The notes under the pieces: model-generated
Database searches by the model: none
What the model was told of the DNA's origin: nothing
Seen by the model: the letters and a program-made list of their open reading frames with translations, nothing else
Position numbers and translations under genes: made by a program
Part shown: positions 7,131-15,271 of the stretch, piece after piece
Layout of the letters: every line of letters begins with the position of its first letter
Position numbering within the stretch: the stretch's first letter is position 1
NCBI GenBank assembly: GCA_033721915.1
Contig: JAWWAC010000026.1
Coordinates: forward strand, 1-40,973
Direction of reading: 5' to 3'
Origin: REBR01 sp033721915
GTDB lineage: Bacteria; Pseudomonadota; Gammaproteobacteria; Pseudomonadales; Oleiphilaceae
DNA: 40,973 bases

Positions 7131-8726
7131 TTAGAACTGGTTCATGGTGTTGTCTTTACCACCGGCCTTCAGAGCGCCTTCACCGGAGAAGTACTCCTTG
7201 TGATCGTCGCCCATGTTGGAGCCGGCCATGTCCTGGTGCTTGACGCAGGCCATGCCCTTGCGGATTTCCTGACGCTGCACGCCGCGCACGTAGGCCAGCA
7301 TGCCTTCTTCACCGAAGTAGCCCTTGGCCAGCTCGTCCGTGGACAGAGCCGCTGTGTGGTACGTGGGCAGTGTGATCAGGTGATGGAAGATACCGGCTTC
7401 ACGGGCCGCATCGCGCTGGAAGTTCTGGGTCCAGCGGTCCGCTTCGGCGGCCAGCTCGGAATCGTCGTACTTGGCGTCCATCAGCTTGGCACGCTCGTAA
7501 CCGGACAGGTCCTTGCCGGAGTCCTTCCAGGCATCAAATACCTGCTGGCGGAAGTTCAGAGTCCAGTTGAAGGACGGGCTGTTGTTGTAGACCAGCTTGG
7601 CGTCCGGCACTTCCTTGCGGATGGCGTTAACCATGCCCGCGATCTGGCCCACGTGGGGCTTCTCGGTCTCGATCCACAGCAGGTCGGCGCCGTTCTTCAG
7701 GCTGGTGACACAGTCCAGGACAACCCGGTCGAAACCGGTGTCTTCACGGAACTGGAACAGGCCGCTGGCGAGACGCTTGGGCTTGGCCAGCTTGCCGTTC
7801 TGCTTGATCACCACGTCGCCGTTGTTGATGTCTTCCGGCTTCTCGATCACGTCCGCGTCCAGGAAGCTGTTGTACTGGTCGCCCAGATCGCCTGGCTCGT
7901 TGGTCACGGCGATCTTCTGGGTCAGGCCGGCACCCAGTGAGTCGGTACGGGCAACGATGACGCCGTCGTCCACACCCAGCTCCAGGAAGGCATACCGCAC
8001 GGCGTTGATCTTGGCGATAAAGTCCTCGTGGGGCACGGTGACCTTGCCAGCCTGGTGGCCACACTGCTTGGCGTCGGACACCTGGTTCTCGATCTGGATA
8101 CAGCAGGCACCGGCTTCGATCATCTTCTTGGACAGCAGGTAAGTGGCTTCCTCGTTACCGAAACCGGCATCGATGTCGGCAATGATCGGCACAACGTGGG
8201 TCTCGTAGTTGTCGATCTTGTCCTGCACTTCCTTGACCTTGGCGTCGTCGCCGGCGGCCTTGGCATCGTCCAGCTCGTGGAACAGGTGACCCAGTTCACG
8301 GGCATCGGCCTGACGCAGGAAGGTGTACAGCTCTTCAATCAGAGCCGGTACGGAGGTCTTCTCGTGCATGGACTGGTCCGGCAGGGGGCCGAACTCGGAG
8401 CGCAGTGCCGCCACCATCCAGCCGGACAGGTACAGGTAGCTGCGCTTGGTGGTGCCGTGGTGACGCTTCACCGCCAGCATCTTCTGCTGGCCGATAAAGC
8501 CGTGCCAGCAGCCCAGTGACTGGGTGTACTTGCTGGAGTCGGCGTCGTAGGCGGCCATGTCCTCGCGCATGATCTTGGCGGTGTACCGGGCGATGTCCAG
8601 ACCGGTCTGGAAACGGTTCTGGGCGCGCAGACGGGCGGCGTATTCCGGGTTGATGTTATCCCAGGTGCCTTTCTGTTGGCTGCGCAGTGCAGCGGTTTGC
8701 TCGATGTCTTTGGCGTATTGAGACAT
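7131..8726 (-). CDS. aceA: Isocitrate lyase
   Basis: The 531-residue protein is the long isocitrate lyase type found in Pseudomonas and relatives. The catalytic loop reads KQCGH at residues 220-224 with the nucleophilic cysteine at 222; this variant of KKCGH is normal for the subfamily. Other signatures are IIADIDAGFGN, GVIVARTDSLGAGL, and LLWIETEKPHVGQIAGMV followed by KLVYNNSPSFNWTLNF. It cleaves isocitrate to glyoxylate and succinate in the glyoxylate shunt, allowing growth on acetate, fatty acids or alkanes. An AAGGA site lies seven bases before the start. Malate synthase is not in the window, so the gene appears to be alone. Confidence 0.97.
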   Translation of the reverse strand: MSQYAKDIEQTAALRSQQKGTWDNINPEYAARLRAQNRFQTGLDIARYTAKIMREDMAAYDADSSKYTQSLGCWHGFIGQQKMLAVKRHHGTTKRSYLYLSGWMVAALRSEFGPLPDQSMHEKTSVPALIEELYTFLRQADARELGHLFHELDDAKAAGDDAKVKEVQDKIDNYETHVVPIIADIDAGFGNEEATYLLSKKMIEAGACCIQIENQVSDAKQCGHQAGKVTVPHEDFIAKINAVRYAFLELGVDDGVIVARTDSLGAGLTQKIAVTNEPGDLGDQYNSFLDADVIEKPEDINNGDVVIKQNGKLAKPKRLASGLFQFREDTGFDRVVLDCVTSLKNGADLLWIETEKPHVGQIAGMVNAIRKEVPDAKLVYNNSPSFNWTLNFRQQVFDAWKDSGKDLSGYERAKLMDAKYDDSELAAEADRWTQNFQRDAAREAGIFHHLITLPTYHTAALSTDELAKGYFGEEGMLAYVRGVQRQEIRKGMACVKHQDMAGSNMGDDHKEYFSGEGALKAGGKDNTMNQF

Positions 8727-8989
8727 GGTCAGTCCTTATTGCGTGGTGGTTTACCGTGAGTCGCTGTGGCAATGGGGCTGTCATTGCCGTGACGGAGACG
8801 CTTTCCCCTGGAAAAGGCGCTTCACCAGCGATTGGGGGGGAGTGTATAGATTTTCTGCCCATAATTGAAATTGATGCTGTCTATATTCAGTATTTTTTTG
8901 CTGAATTAAAAAACCCACTGAATGAACAGGGGCCATGCATGGACAGTGAGGCTGCTGAAAACCTCCTCCACGACACCGGACAGCGCCGT
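8727..8989 (-). promoter_or_regulatory. Upstream region of aceA with AT-rich core and inverted repeat
   Basis: This 263-bp gap has an AT-rich core (about 8850-8910) that stands out from the GC-rich surroundings. On the minus strand TTTCAA and TATACA are separated by 16 bp, a weak sigma-70-like pair. ATTCAG (8885-8890) and CTGAAT (8901-8906) form a 6-bp inverted repeat around a T-rich centre. These are plausible promoter and operator elements for aceA. No gene is seen here. Confidence 0.45.
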
Positions 8990-9604
8990 TTATCGCGGCC
9001 TTGGCACATGCAGGACACGCCCCAGTGTGGCGTATTCGTCCGCCCCGAGACGGGCCAGGGGGTCCACCTTGAGGGCGTCCACACGCAGCCGGCCATCACC
9101 GTCCACACTGGCCACCTCATCGTTGAGGTAGATCCTGCGCACACGGCCGAAAATCAGCGACTGTTCTTTCGGCCCGATGGTCTGCTCCTGGTACAGCTCG
9201 CAGGCCATGGCCACCGGGGCATCGGCCAGCCTGGGCAGCGGGAAGCCGTCGAACGGCACCGTGGCCAGTCCAGTGGCTTCCAGCTCGGAGTCACCCAGTG
9301 GCAGCGGCCTGGCGGTTTCCGTCATGACCCCGGCCTGATGGCTGCTGCCGATATGCACCACAAAGTGCTGTCGGGCCAGTATATTGCCCCGGGTGTCCTT
9401 GGGGCTGCCATCGGCCTTCTTGCCGGCGGAAATCAGGATCAGCGGCGGATCACTGGTCACCGCCGTAAAGTAGGAAAACGGCGCCAGGTTGAAGTTCCCT
9501 TCGGGGTTTTCCGAAAGCACCCAGGCCACGGGGCGGGGAATCAGTGACTGGGTCATGGTGTGGTAGATCTGTCCCGGTGACTGTTCGTCCAGGTCGAGCA
9601 ACAT
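8990..9604 (-). CDS. Flavin reductase family protein (FMN-binding split barrel)
   Basis: The 204-residue protein shows the flavin-reductase-like (DIM6/NTAB) pattern: LIPRPVAWVLS near the N-terminus, then NLAPFSYFTAVTSDPPLILIS, then NILARQHFVVHI, with a later FGRVRRIYLNDEV. It probably binds FMN and reduces it, or acts as a flavin-dependent reductase. The partner monooxygenase, if any, is not nearby. A strong AGAGGAG site precedes the ATG. It is the last gene of a minus-strand series from the ABC1 kinase gene through rsmC, with a tandem repeat between rsmC and its start. Confidence 0.87.
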   Translation of the reverse strand: MLLDLDEQSPGQIYHTMTQSLIPRPVAWVLSENPEGNFNLAPFSYFTAVTSDPPLILISAGKKADGSPKDTRGNILARQHFVVHIGSSHQAGVMTETARPLPLGDSELEATGLATVPFDGFPLPRLADAPVAMACELYQEQTIGPKEQSLIFGRVRRIYLNDEVASVDGDGRLRVDALKVDPLARLGADEYATLGRVLHVPRPR

Positions 9605-9622
9605 GGGGATCTCCTCTGTTTA

Positions 9623-9682
9623 TGAGCGCTCAGGACTGTTGATAAGCGCTCAGGGCTGTTGATAAGCGCTCAGGGCTGCGAT
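9623..9682. repeat. Tandem repeat, three copies of a 20-bp unit
   Basis: Three head-to-tail 20-bp units begin at 9623, 9643 and 9663. Each contains AGCGCTCAGG with the palindrome AGCGCT and continues with a variant of ACTGTTGAT or GCTGTTGAT; the third diverges at its end. The array lies between the rsmC stop and the flavin reductase start, upstream of the latter. It could be three binding sites for one regulator or a variable-number repeat. Confidence 0.85.
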
Positions 9683-9703
9683 GAGATGACAAAGGGCGTT
9701 ACG

Positions 9704-10759
9704 TTAATGGCGCCTGGCCGGACGACGTGGCTTGAAGCTCTGGTAGACCCGGTAGCGGCCGTCGTCCTCCAGTACCGTTACCGGCCCCAGTGCCTTTTCC
9801 ATGGACTCGGCGTAAGGCAGGTGGCGGTTGGCCACGATGCGCAGCTCACCGCCCCGCTCCAGCCGGCTGGCGGCCTCCATCAGGAAGCGGTGCGTGACGG
9901 ACAGGTCCTGACGCACCCCCTGGTGGAACGGCGGGTTGGCCAGTATCAGCCGGTAAGGGCCCGGCGCCTGCTCCAGACCGTCGCTTTGCAGAAGGCGCAC
10001 CGGGCCCTGCTCCGGGCTCTCAGGCGGGGCCAGCCAGGACCCCAGTGTGGCACTGGCACAGACCAGTGCCTGCCACTGGGCGTCCAGCAGGTCCAGCTGC
10101 AGTGACGGCCAGCGCTTGAGCAGCCAGGCACCAATGACGCCGTTGCCACAGGCAAAATCCAGTACCGGCCCCGCGGGGGCCTCACCCAGCGTCCCCAGCA
10201 GCAGCTCCGTGCCCCGGTCCAGAAGGCCGTCGTTGAACACACCGGGCAGACGGGCCAGTGAGAGTGTCTCCCCCGCCACGGGCAGCTCACGGTGGCTGAG
10301 CCAGTCAGCCACACGGAAGCTCTGTCCGCCCTCCGCCCTCAGGCACCACAGCTGGCAGTGGCGGGCACTGTCGAGCTTGGCCGCATTGGGCCAGCGCTGC
10401 TGCAACTCCCTGGCTCCGCCGGCGATGCCGCCGCGCTTCTCCCCCGCCAGCCAGATCTCGCCACCAGGGCGCAGCCGTGACTCGCCGTAGGTCAGCCGCA
10501 GTGCCAGCTCCTCACGGGCCTTGGGCATGCAGATCACCACCCGCTCATAGTCCTCACCGGCGGCCGGGTCGTCGTAGCCGAACAGCCAGTGCTGTTGCTG
10601 GGCCAGCCCGCGCTGCACCTGACCGATGTCCGTGGACAGGGCACTCATGCCGGGCCAGCGTGACAGTGGCAGGTCCTCGGGAGGGCCTATCAGTAGAACG
10701 GAACCGCTGAAGTGCGCCTCATTACGCAACAGCAGTTCACTGAGATTGGATAACGCCAT
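9704..10759 (-). CDS. rsmC: 16S rRNA (guanine-N2) methyltransferase, RsmC-type
   Basis: The 351-residue protein has the two-domain RsmC layout: an N-terminal pseudo-methyltransferase half (LLRNEAHF to KLDSARHCQLW) and a C-terminal catalytic half. The latter holds LPGVFNDGLLDRGTELLL, the SAM-binding DFACGNGVIGAWLL and the catalytic NPPFHQG. ELRIVANRHLPY and the end GRYRVYQSF match RsmC rather than RlmG. The expected product is m2G1207 of 16S rRNA, made on the 30S subunit. It follows the TonB-like gene by 46 bp on the same strand. RlmG is the main alternative, less likely from length and motif details. Confidence 0.85.
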   Translation of the reverse strand: MALSNLSELLLRNEAHFSGSVLLIGPPEDLPLSRWPGMSALSTDIGQVQRGLAQQQHWLFGYDDPAAGEDYERVVICMPKAREELALRLTYGESRLRPGGEIWLAGEKRGGIAGGARELQQRWPNAAKLDSARHCQLWCLRAEGGQSFRVADWLSHRELPVAGETLSLARLPGVFNDGLLDRGTELLLGTLGEAPAGPVLDFACGNGVIGAWLLKRWPSLQLDLLDAQWQALVCASATLGSWLAPPESPEQGPVRLLQSDGLEQAPGPYRLILANPPFHQGVRQDLSVTHRFLMEAASRLERGGELRIVANRHLPYAESMEKALGPVTVLEDDGRYRVYQSFKPRRPARRH

Positions 10760-10805
10760 GGTCCGGCCCTGAGTCGATTGAATGGATGGGGGTTGTGGAT
10801 TCGGT

Positions 10806-11753
10806 CTACTCCGGCGGGCCCTGGTTCAGTGGCGCGCCGGAGTAGCGGAAAATCATGTCCTGATAATAACGCCGTACTATATCGGGTCTGTCCGGAACGG
10901 CATAATCCGACACCGACCGGACCGCCTCCAGGGCACTGATATCCAGCAGCGGGTGGCCACTGGGGCGGCTGATGCGCACCTCTGTGAGGCGCCCGCGACT
11001 GTCCACGGAAAAGCGGATTTCGCCACGGTGGCGCTCATCGGCCCCACTGGGGCGCTGCCAGAAGCGAAGGATCTGCTGCTGCATCTGACGCAGATAGCGG
11101 TTGGCCATTTCGATGCGGCGTTTTTCCAGCTCGCTGACCAGCTCCTCGCCACGCTGGTCCGCTTCTGTGGGCTCTTCCAGAAGATCCATGCCGGACTCCT
11201 GCCCGGTCGTCTCTTCTTCCGTGACGGCACTGTCCTTACGGGGCTCGGGCACTGACGGGTCCGACTCCGGTGCCTGCAGCACCGGGTCCGGCATGGGCGG
11301 GCGCTCATCCGCTTGCGGTTCGCTTTCAGGTTCGGCGGCTGGCTCCGGCTCGGTTTGTGGCTCTGGGGTGTCGCCGCTGCCGGCACCGGCCCGGGCCTCG
11401 CCACTGGCCTCCTCACCGGACAGGGGGTCTTCCTCGCTGGGGGCCTCAAAATCGGTACCATCCAGGTCCGTCTCCTCCCCCGTGTCCCTGGGCAGGTGAA
11501 GCACCTCTTCCGGCGTGTCCGGTTCCTGCACTTGCGGTTCCGGCTCCGGTTCCGGCTGGGGCTGCGGGGATTCTTCCGTCACCTCTTCGGGCGGTGACGG
11601 CTCGCTGAAGCGAAGGTCCAGTGAACGCGCCTCAACGGGCTGGCCTTTCAGGGCCTGCTGCACCAGTGGCCAGACAGCCACCATCAGCAACAGGTGCACC
11701 AGCAGGCTGAGGGCAACAATCAGCCACAGGGCGCGGTCACGGCGTCTGGCCAT
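10806..11753 (-). CDS. TonB-like energy-transducer protein
   Basis: The 315-residue protein has an N-terminal membrane anchor (about residues 8-28) after a basic MARRR start. A long periplasmic spacer rich in Pro and Glu follows (about 45-195, with PQPEPEPEPQ). A basic helix (ELEKRRIEMANRYLRQMQQQ) leads to a C-terminal TonB/TolA-like domain (about 235-300: GEIRFSVDSRGRLTEVRI, then SGHPLLDISALEAVRSV). The start overlaps the stop of the ABC1-kinase gene by one base (TGATG), so translation is likely coupled. No exbB, exbD or TonB-dependent receptor is present nearby, so the partner system is unknown. Confidence 0.82.
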   Translation of the reverse strand: MARRRDRALWLIVALSLLVHLLLMVAVWPLVQQALKGQPVEARSLDLRFSEPSPPEEVTEESPQPQPEPEPEPQVQEPDTPEEVLHLPRDTGEETDLDGTDFEAPSEEDPLSGEEASGEARAGAGSGDTPEPQTEPEPAAEPESEPQADERPPMPDPVLQAPESDPSVPEPRKDSAVTEEETTGQESGMDLLEEPTEADQRGEELVSELEKRRIEMANRYLRQMQQQILRFWQRPSGADERHRGEIRFSVDSRGRLTEVRISRPSGHPLLDISALEAVRSVSDYAVPDRPDIVRRYYQDMIFRYSGAPLNQGPPE

Positions 11754-13711
11754 CAGCGCCGGGCGGGCAACCGGATGGCGCCGTGGCGGGCGGCGTTGAG
11801 GCGCTCGCGGGCCAGGTTCAGGGGAAACAATGTCAGGTCCAGGCTCAGGTCACGGACCATCACCAGCGGTGACAGGCCCCGGTAGAGGTTGCCGTAAGTG
11901 CCCCCCATGGCCATCAGTGAGCGGGACAGGTGCAGGTAATCCCCCTGCAGCACCAGCTTCAGCTGATAGGTGTTGGACACCAGGTGGGCGGCGGTCTGCA
12001 GTCGACGCTGCAATCCGGGGCGTCCTTCACGCAGTATCGCCCTCAGTGACATCTGCCGGATGGGGGTGATGTGGCGCTTCTGCAGTGTGTCATCCAGTGC
12101 CGCCACGATCTGATCGCGACGGGCCCGGTTGCCCGGCGCATCGGTGCTCATGGCAATCAGGCAGTCCGCCAGCTTCCGGGTGTCCCCCATCAGCACCGCC
12201 AGCAGGTAGTCCCGCACCATCAGCCACTTGCCGCGCATGTCCACCACATTGCCCCAGTCGATGAGGTACAGCTTGCCGTCCGGGTTGACCATGACATTGC
12301 CCGGGTGCAGGTCGCCGTGAAACTCCTGGTACACCACCAGGTGCTCCAGCACCGTGTACAGGAAGTTCTCCGCAATGCGCCGCTGCAGACGCCGCCTGGA
12401 GCGGCCCTGGCGGGAAGCCAGCACCTGGTTGATGGCCATGGCGTCGTCCAGGAACTCCATCTCGAGAATCCGCCCGGAGACTCCGTGCACCACCGGCACA
12501 TGCCACTTGCGGCACTGTGCGGCCCGGTCGGCGAAGCGGTTCTGCATGGCCGCCTCCGCCTCGAAATTCAGTTCCTGCTCGAAGCCACGGGTAAACTCCT
12601 TGATCTGCTCGGACATGGCTTCCAGAAAGGGCAGTATCTTGGAGTGGGGCGCCCAGTACTGGCTGCTCACCAGCATCAGCTCAATGGCCAGTGAGCCCAT
12701 CTGGAACTCACGCTCCAGGTTGTGCCGGGCCACCTTGACGATCACCGGCACCAGGGTTTCCACGCCGTTGACCATCACCGGCTTCTTGGCCAGGTACACA
12801 GAGCCGATGGAGCCGCTCTTGAGGGGCTTGTCCACGTGGAAGTCGAAGTACAGATCCCCCGGCATCTTGCCGTGGGATTCCATAAAGGCCTGTCGCACTT
12901 CGTCCCCGCTCATGGGGGAGACGTCCTCCTGGAACACCGCCAGCTCACGGGCGATTTCCTCGGGCAGGAAGTCGGCATTGGCGGCGGCCACCTGCGCCAT
13001 CTTGATAAACAGCGGGCCGAACTCCCGCACCATGCGGGCCACGATCTGGGCCTGGCTGCGGAAATCCTGGGGGTCGGTCTGCAGGAAGGGCTTGATATGG
13101 CGGATGGCCCTGATCTGCCGTCGCAGTATCAGCAGATCCCCCTGCAGCACCTGGACACGGCCCAGCATCTCACCCAGTGCCAGCTGGTTCATGCGCCGTA
13201 TCTGCTTGATGCGGTTGAGCAGCTCCACAATCAGCGGCTCGTAGGTGCGCAGCACCACCCGCACGATGTCCAGATTCAGCTCCACCAGGCCCTTGAGCTC
13301 TGGGGCGCTGATCAGCTCGTGGAAGAAGTCCCAGAACTCGTCCACGATCATGTCCGGGATTTCCACCGGGCTGCGCAGCACCACCTGCTTGACCAGGAAG
13401 CGGATCAGGTTCTCGGTGGACTCCTCGTTGGGAATCAGTTTGTAGCGGCGCAGGTGCAGTGTCAGTGAGCGGCTGTGCTCGGACAGGGGGTGTCGGTAGA
13501 GCTGGGCGAAGAGCTCGTCCAGCGCCCGTGACAGCTCTTCCCGCTCGATGTTGTCGTCACGCAGCACCAGACGGGTCACCGGCAGGAAGGCCGCCGGCAG
13601 TCGCACGGTGCTCAGGGCAAAGTCCCCGGCCCCACGCAGGGCCGATCCGGTGCGCTGGCGCAGCACAGGGAGGTTGATTTCGATGATTTTCCTGGGATCT
13701 TCAGAGGCCAT
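11753..13711 (-). CDS. ABC1/AarF/UbiB-type atypical kinase
   Basis: The 652-residue protein belongs to the ABC1 atypical kinase family: FGPLFIKMAQVAA in the N-terminal extension, a KSGSIGSVYLAKK loop, the VKVARHNLEREF lysine region, the catalytic HGDLHPGNVMVNPDG near residue 464 and the metal-binding LIDWGNV. Two family hallmarks are altered: KxGQ reads KMAQ (residues 237-240) and the usual alanine-rich loop is SGSIGSV. I chose the ATG at 13711 because the upstream extension to 13804 has no ribosome binding site and does not look like the family. It is much longer than UbiB and lacks clear C-terminal membrane segments. It probably is not the ubiquinone-synthesis UbiB; the substrate is unknown. 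Confidence 0.82.
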   Translation of the reverse strand: MASEDPRKIIEINLPVLRQRTGSALRGAGDFALSTVRLPAAFLPVTRLVLRDDNIEREELSRALDELFAQLYRHPLSEHSRSLTLHLRRYKLIPNEESTENLIRFLVKQVVLRSPVEIPDMIVDEFWDFFHELISAPELKGLVELNLDIVRVVLRTYEPLIVELLNRIKQIRRMNQLALGEMLGRVQVLQGDLLILRRQIRAIRHIKPFLQTDPQDFRSQAQIVARMVREFGPLFIKMAQVAAANADFLPEEIARELAVFQEDVSPMSGDEVRQAFMESHGKMPGDLYFDFHVDKPLKSGSIGSVYLAKKPVMVNGVETLVPVIVKVARHNLEREFQMGSLAIELMLVSSQYWAPHSKILPFLEAMSEQIKEFTRGFEQELNFEAEAAMQNRFADRAAQCRKWHVPVVHGVSGRILEMEFLDDAMAINQVLASRQGRSRRRLQRRIAENFLYTVLEHLVVYQEFHGDLHPGNVMVNPDGKLYLIDWGNVVDMRGKWLMVRDYLLAVLMGDTRKLADCLIAMSTDAPGNRARRDQIVAALDDTLQKRHITPIRQMSLRAILREGRPGLQRRLQTAAHLVSNTYQLKLVLQGDYLHLSRSLMAMGGTYGNLYRGLSPLVMVRDLSLDLTLFPLNLARERLNAARHGAIRLPARR

Positions 13712-13955
13712 GGTTTGCCGCTTGGCTGATAAAAGTGTGAAGGATAACACGCACGGGCCCGGGTTCAGAGTCTGTGACAGCTCTTTAACCCGCCCCCCAA
13801 CCACCGCTGACGGGAGAACACCGGCGGATCTTCTCCGGGGCCCTTTGTCAGGCCCGCCTGTGACCGGTAACAGGGTATTCCGTTACGGCAGTGCACGGAA
13901 TGACCGGGAGCAGACGCTTATTATGCGCCTGCCGGTGACCGGCGCCAATGGCCCC

Positions 13956-13979
13956 GCCGGCGACCGTAACGGCGCCGGC
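13956..13979. other. GC-rich hairpin downstream of the mannosyltransferase gene
   Basis: GCCGGCG (13956-13962) and CGCCGGC (13973-13979) form a perfect 7-bp stem with a 10-base loop, 11 bp after the stop of the minus-strand gene at 13991. There is no U-tract, so it is a poor intrinsic terminator but could stabilise the transcript end. The rest of the 279-bp gap (13712-13990) shows no gene. Confidence 0.4.
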
Positions 13980-13990
13980 CCTGGCGTGTT

Positions 13991-15187
13991 TCAGGCGGGA
14001 ATCACGCCATCACGGCCAGGGGACCAGCCGCCACGGCCACGGGCGATGGCATCGTCGATGCACTCCCGGTAAGCACGGGCCAGACGGGGCCAGGCATAGC
14101 CACTGACATCCGGCACCCGGGCCTGGCCAGACTGGCACAGCGCACCCTGGCGGGCAATCAGGGCCGCCGCTCCGGTCGCCTCCGCCGCCAGGTCCGACTG
14201 GTCACTGGGGTAGCGGTACGCCTCCCCCACCTGCTCCGGGTACACCAGCCGGTCCGGCAACACAGGCACACAGCCACAGGCTATGGCCTCCAGCACTGCC
14301 AGCCCCTGGAACTCGTGCAGTGAGGTGGACAGCACGATCTGGGCGGAGCGCAGCCAGCGGTAGTACTGATCCCGATCCGGCTCATGGCCGAACTGCACCA
14401 GTCGGTGGGCAAAGTCCCTTTCAATGCGGTCGAAGGCCTCTGGACGCTGCCGGAAGGACTCCCCCAGCACACAGAGACGGTAATCCGTGCCCTGCGCCTC
14501 CAGGGCCTGCAAGGTCGCCAGAAGCCGCTCTGGCCCCTTGTCGTACTCCCAGCGGGCGGCCCAGACCAGCCGCAGTGGGCCGGTGTCAGCGCCCTGCCCC
14601 TGTGGCCCCCAGCGACCGGGACCGGAGTCCTCCCCGGCGGGGGGGACAAAGGCCGCCTCCTCCAGGGGCACCGGCAACACCTGTGAGCGCTCCCGCAGCC
14701 GCCGCTCCAGTGTGTCCGGAGTGCAGTCCGGCAGTCTGGCCATCAGCTCACAGGCCCCCCGGATAAAACTGTCCCGGTTAAAGGCGCTGTTGAACAGCAC
14801 CCGGTCCGCCGCCAGTGCGCCATAGAGGTTGACCATGGCCGGCTCGTGATTGCGCTGCCTGGCGTTCTGGCTGGGGTAGAAAAACTGGTTCTCATGGCAG
14901 TAATACAGCGCCGGCACTCCCGCCAGTGACGGGTGCAGCCCCCGCAGTGTGGCCAGGTCCACCATGCTGGTGGCGATCAGAAGGTCCCACGGCTGTTGCA
15001 GCAGCGGTTCTTCCAGCCAGCTCAGCGGGTTGCCGCGGATGCGCCAGCGGAAATGACGGGGTGGCAGGCTCAGGTCATGCCACTGGTAACGGGGCAGTCC
15101 GGCACTGATGGCCTGGTACCAGCGCTGGTGACTGACGGCGTTGTAGGCGGACAGGCAGAGAATGCGGGGTTTGGTCTCGGATTTCAT
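13991..15187 (-). CDS. GT-B glycosyltransferase, tRNA-queuosine alpha-mannosyltransferase-like (DUF3524)
   Basis: The 398-residue protein resembles the GTDC1/QTMAN family that adds mannose to queuosine in animal tRNA-Asp. N-terminal matches include ILCLSAYNAVSHQRWYQA, LIATSMVDLATLRGLHP, ALYYCHENQFFYPSQ and VLFNSAFNRDSFIRG. The C-terminal half is a GT4-type donor domain with LRLVWAARWEYDKGPERLL and the E-x7-E element HEFQGLAVLEAI. A 30-residue Gly/Pro-rich linker separates the halves. Bacterial members are common but mostly uncharacterised; whether this one modifies tRNA is unproven. It is 84 bp downstream of dadA on the same strand with a strong hairpin between them. No clear ribosome binding site precedes the ATG. 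Confidence 0.82.
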   Translation of the reverse strand: MKSETKPRILCLSAYNAVSHQRWYQAISAGLPRYQWHDLSLPPRHFRWRIRGNPLSWLEEPLLQQPWDLLIATSMVDLATLRGLHPSLAGVPALYYCHENQFFYPSQNARQRNHEPAMVNLYGALAADRVLFNSAFNRDSFIRGACELMARLPDCTPDTLERRLRERSQVLPVPLEEAAFVPPAGEDSGPGRWGPQGQGADTGPLRLVWAARWEYDKGPERLLATLQALEAQGTDYRLCVLGESFRQRPEAFDRIERDFAHRLVQFGHEPDRDQYYRWLRSAQIVLSTSLHEFQGLAVLEAIACGCVPVLPDRLVYPEQVGEAYRYPSDQSDLAAEATGAAALIARQGALCQSGQARVPDVSGYAWPRLARAYRECIDDAIARGRGGWSPGRDGVIPA

Positions 15188-15230
15188 GGCGGCAAGGATA
15201 CCACAGGCCCTGTGCTGGCCCGGCAGGCCG

Positions 15231-15266
15231 GTGCCAGGGCCCCGCTGACGGGGAAAGCCCTGGCAC
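15231..15266. terminator. Strong nested hairpin after dadA (terminator-like, no U-tract)
   Basis: GTGCCAGGGC (15231-15240) and GCCCTGGCAC (15257-15266) form a perfect 10-bp stem, with a CCC/GGG stem nested inside. It begins 5 bp after the dadA stop. The lack of a U-run makes factor-dependent termination or RNA stabilisation more likely than intrinsic termination. Confidence 0.5.
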
Positions 15267-15271
15267 TGCGG

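Noticed and set aside
8055..8069. KQCGH in place of KKCGH as a possible active-site defect of isocitrate lyase
   Set aside because: This variant is normal for the long Pseudomonas-type enzymes and keeps the catalytic cysteine.
13712..13804. Upstream start for the ABC1 kinase at a GTG
   Set aside because: No ribosome binding site, and the extra residues do not resemble the family N-terminus.
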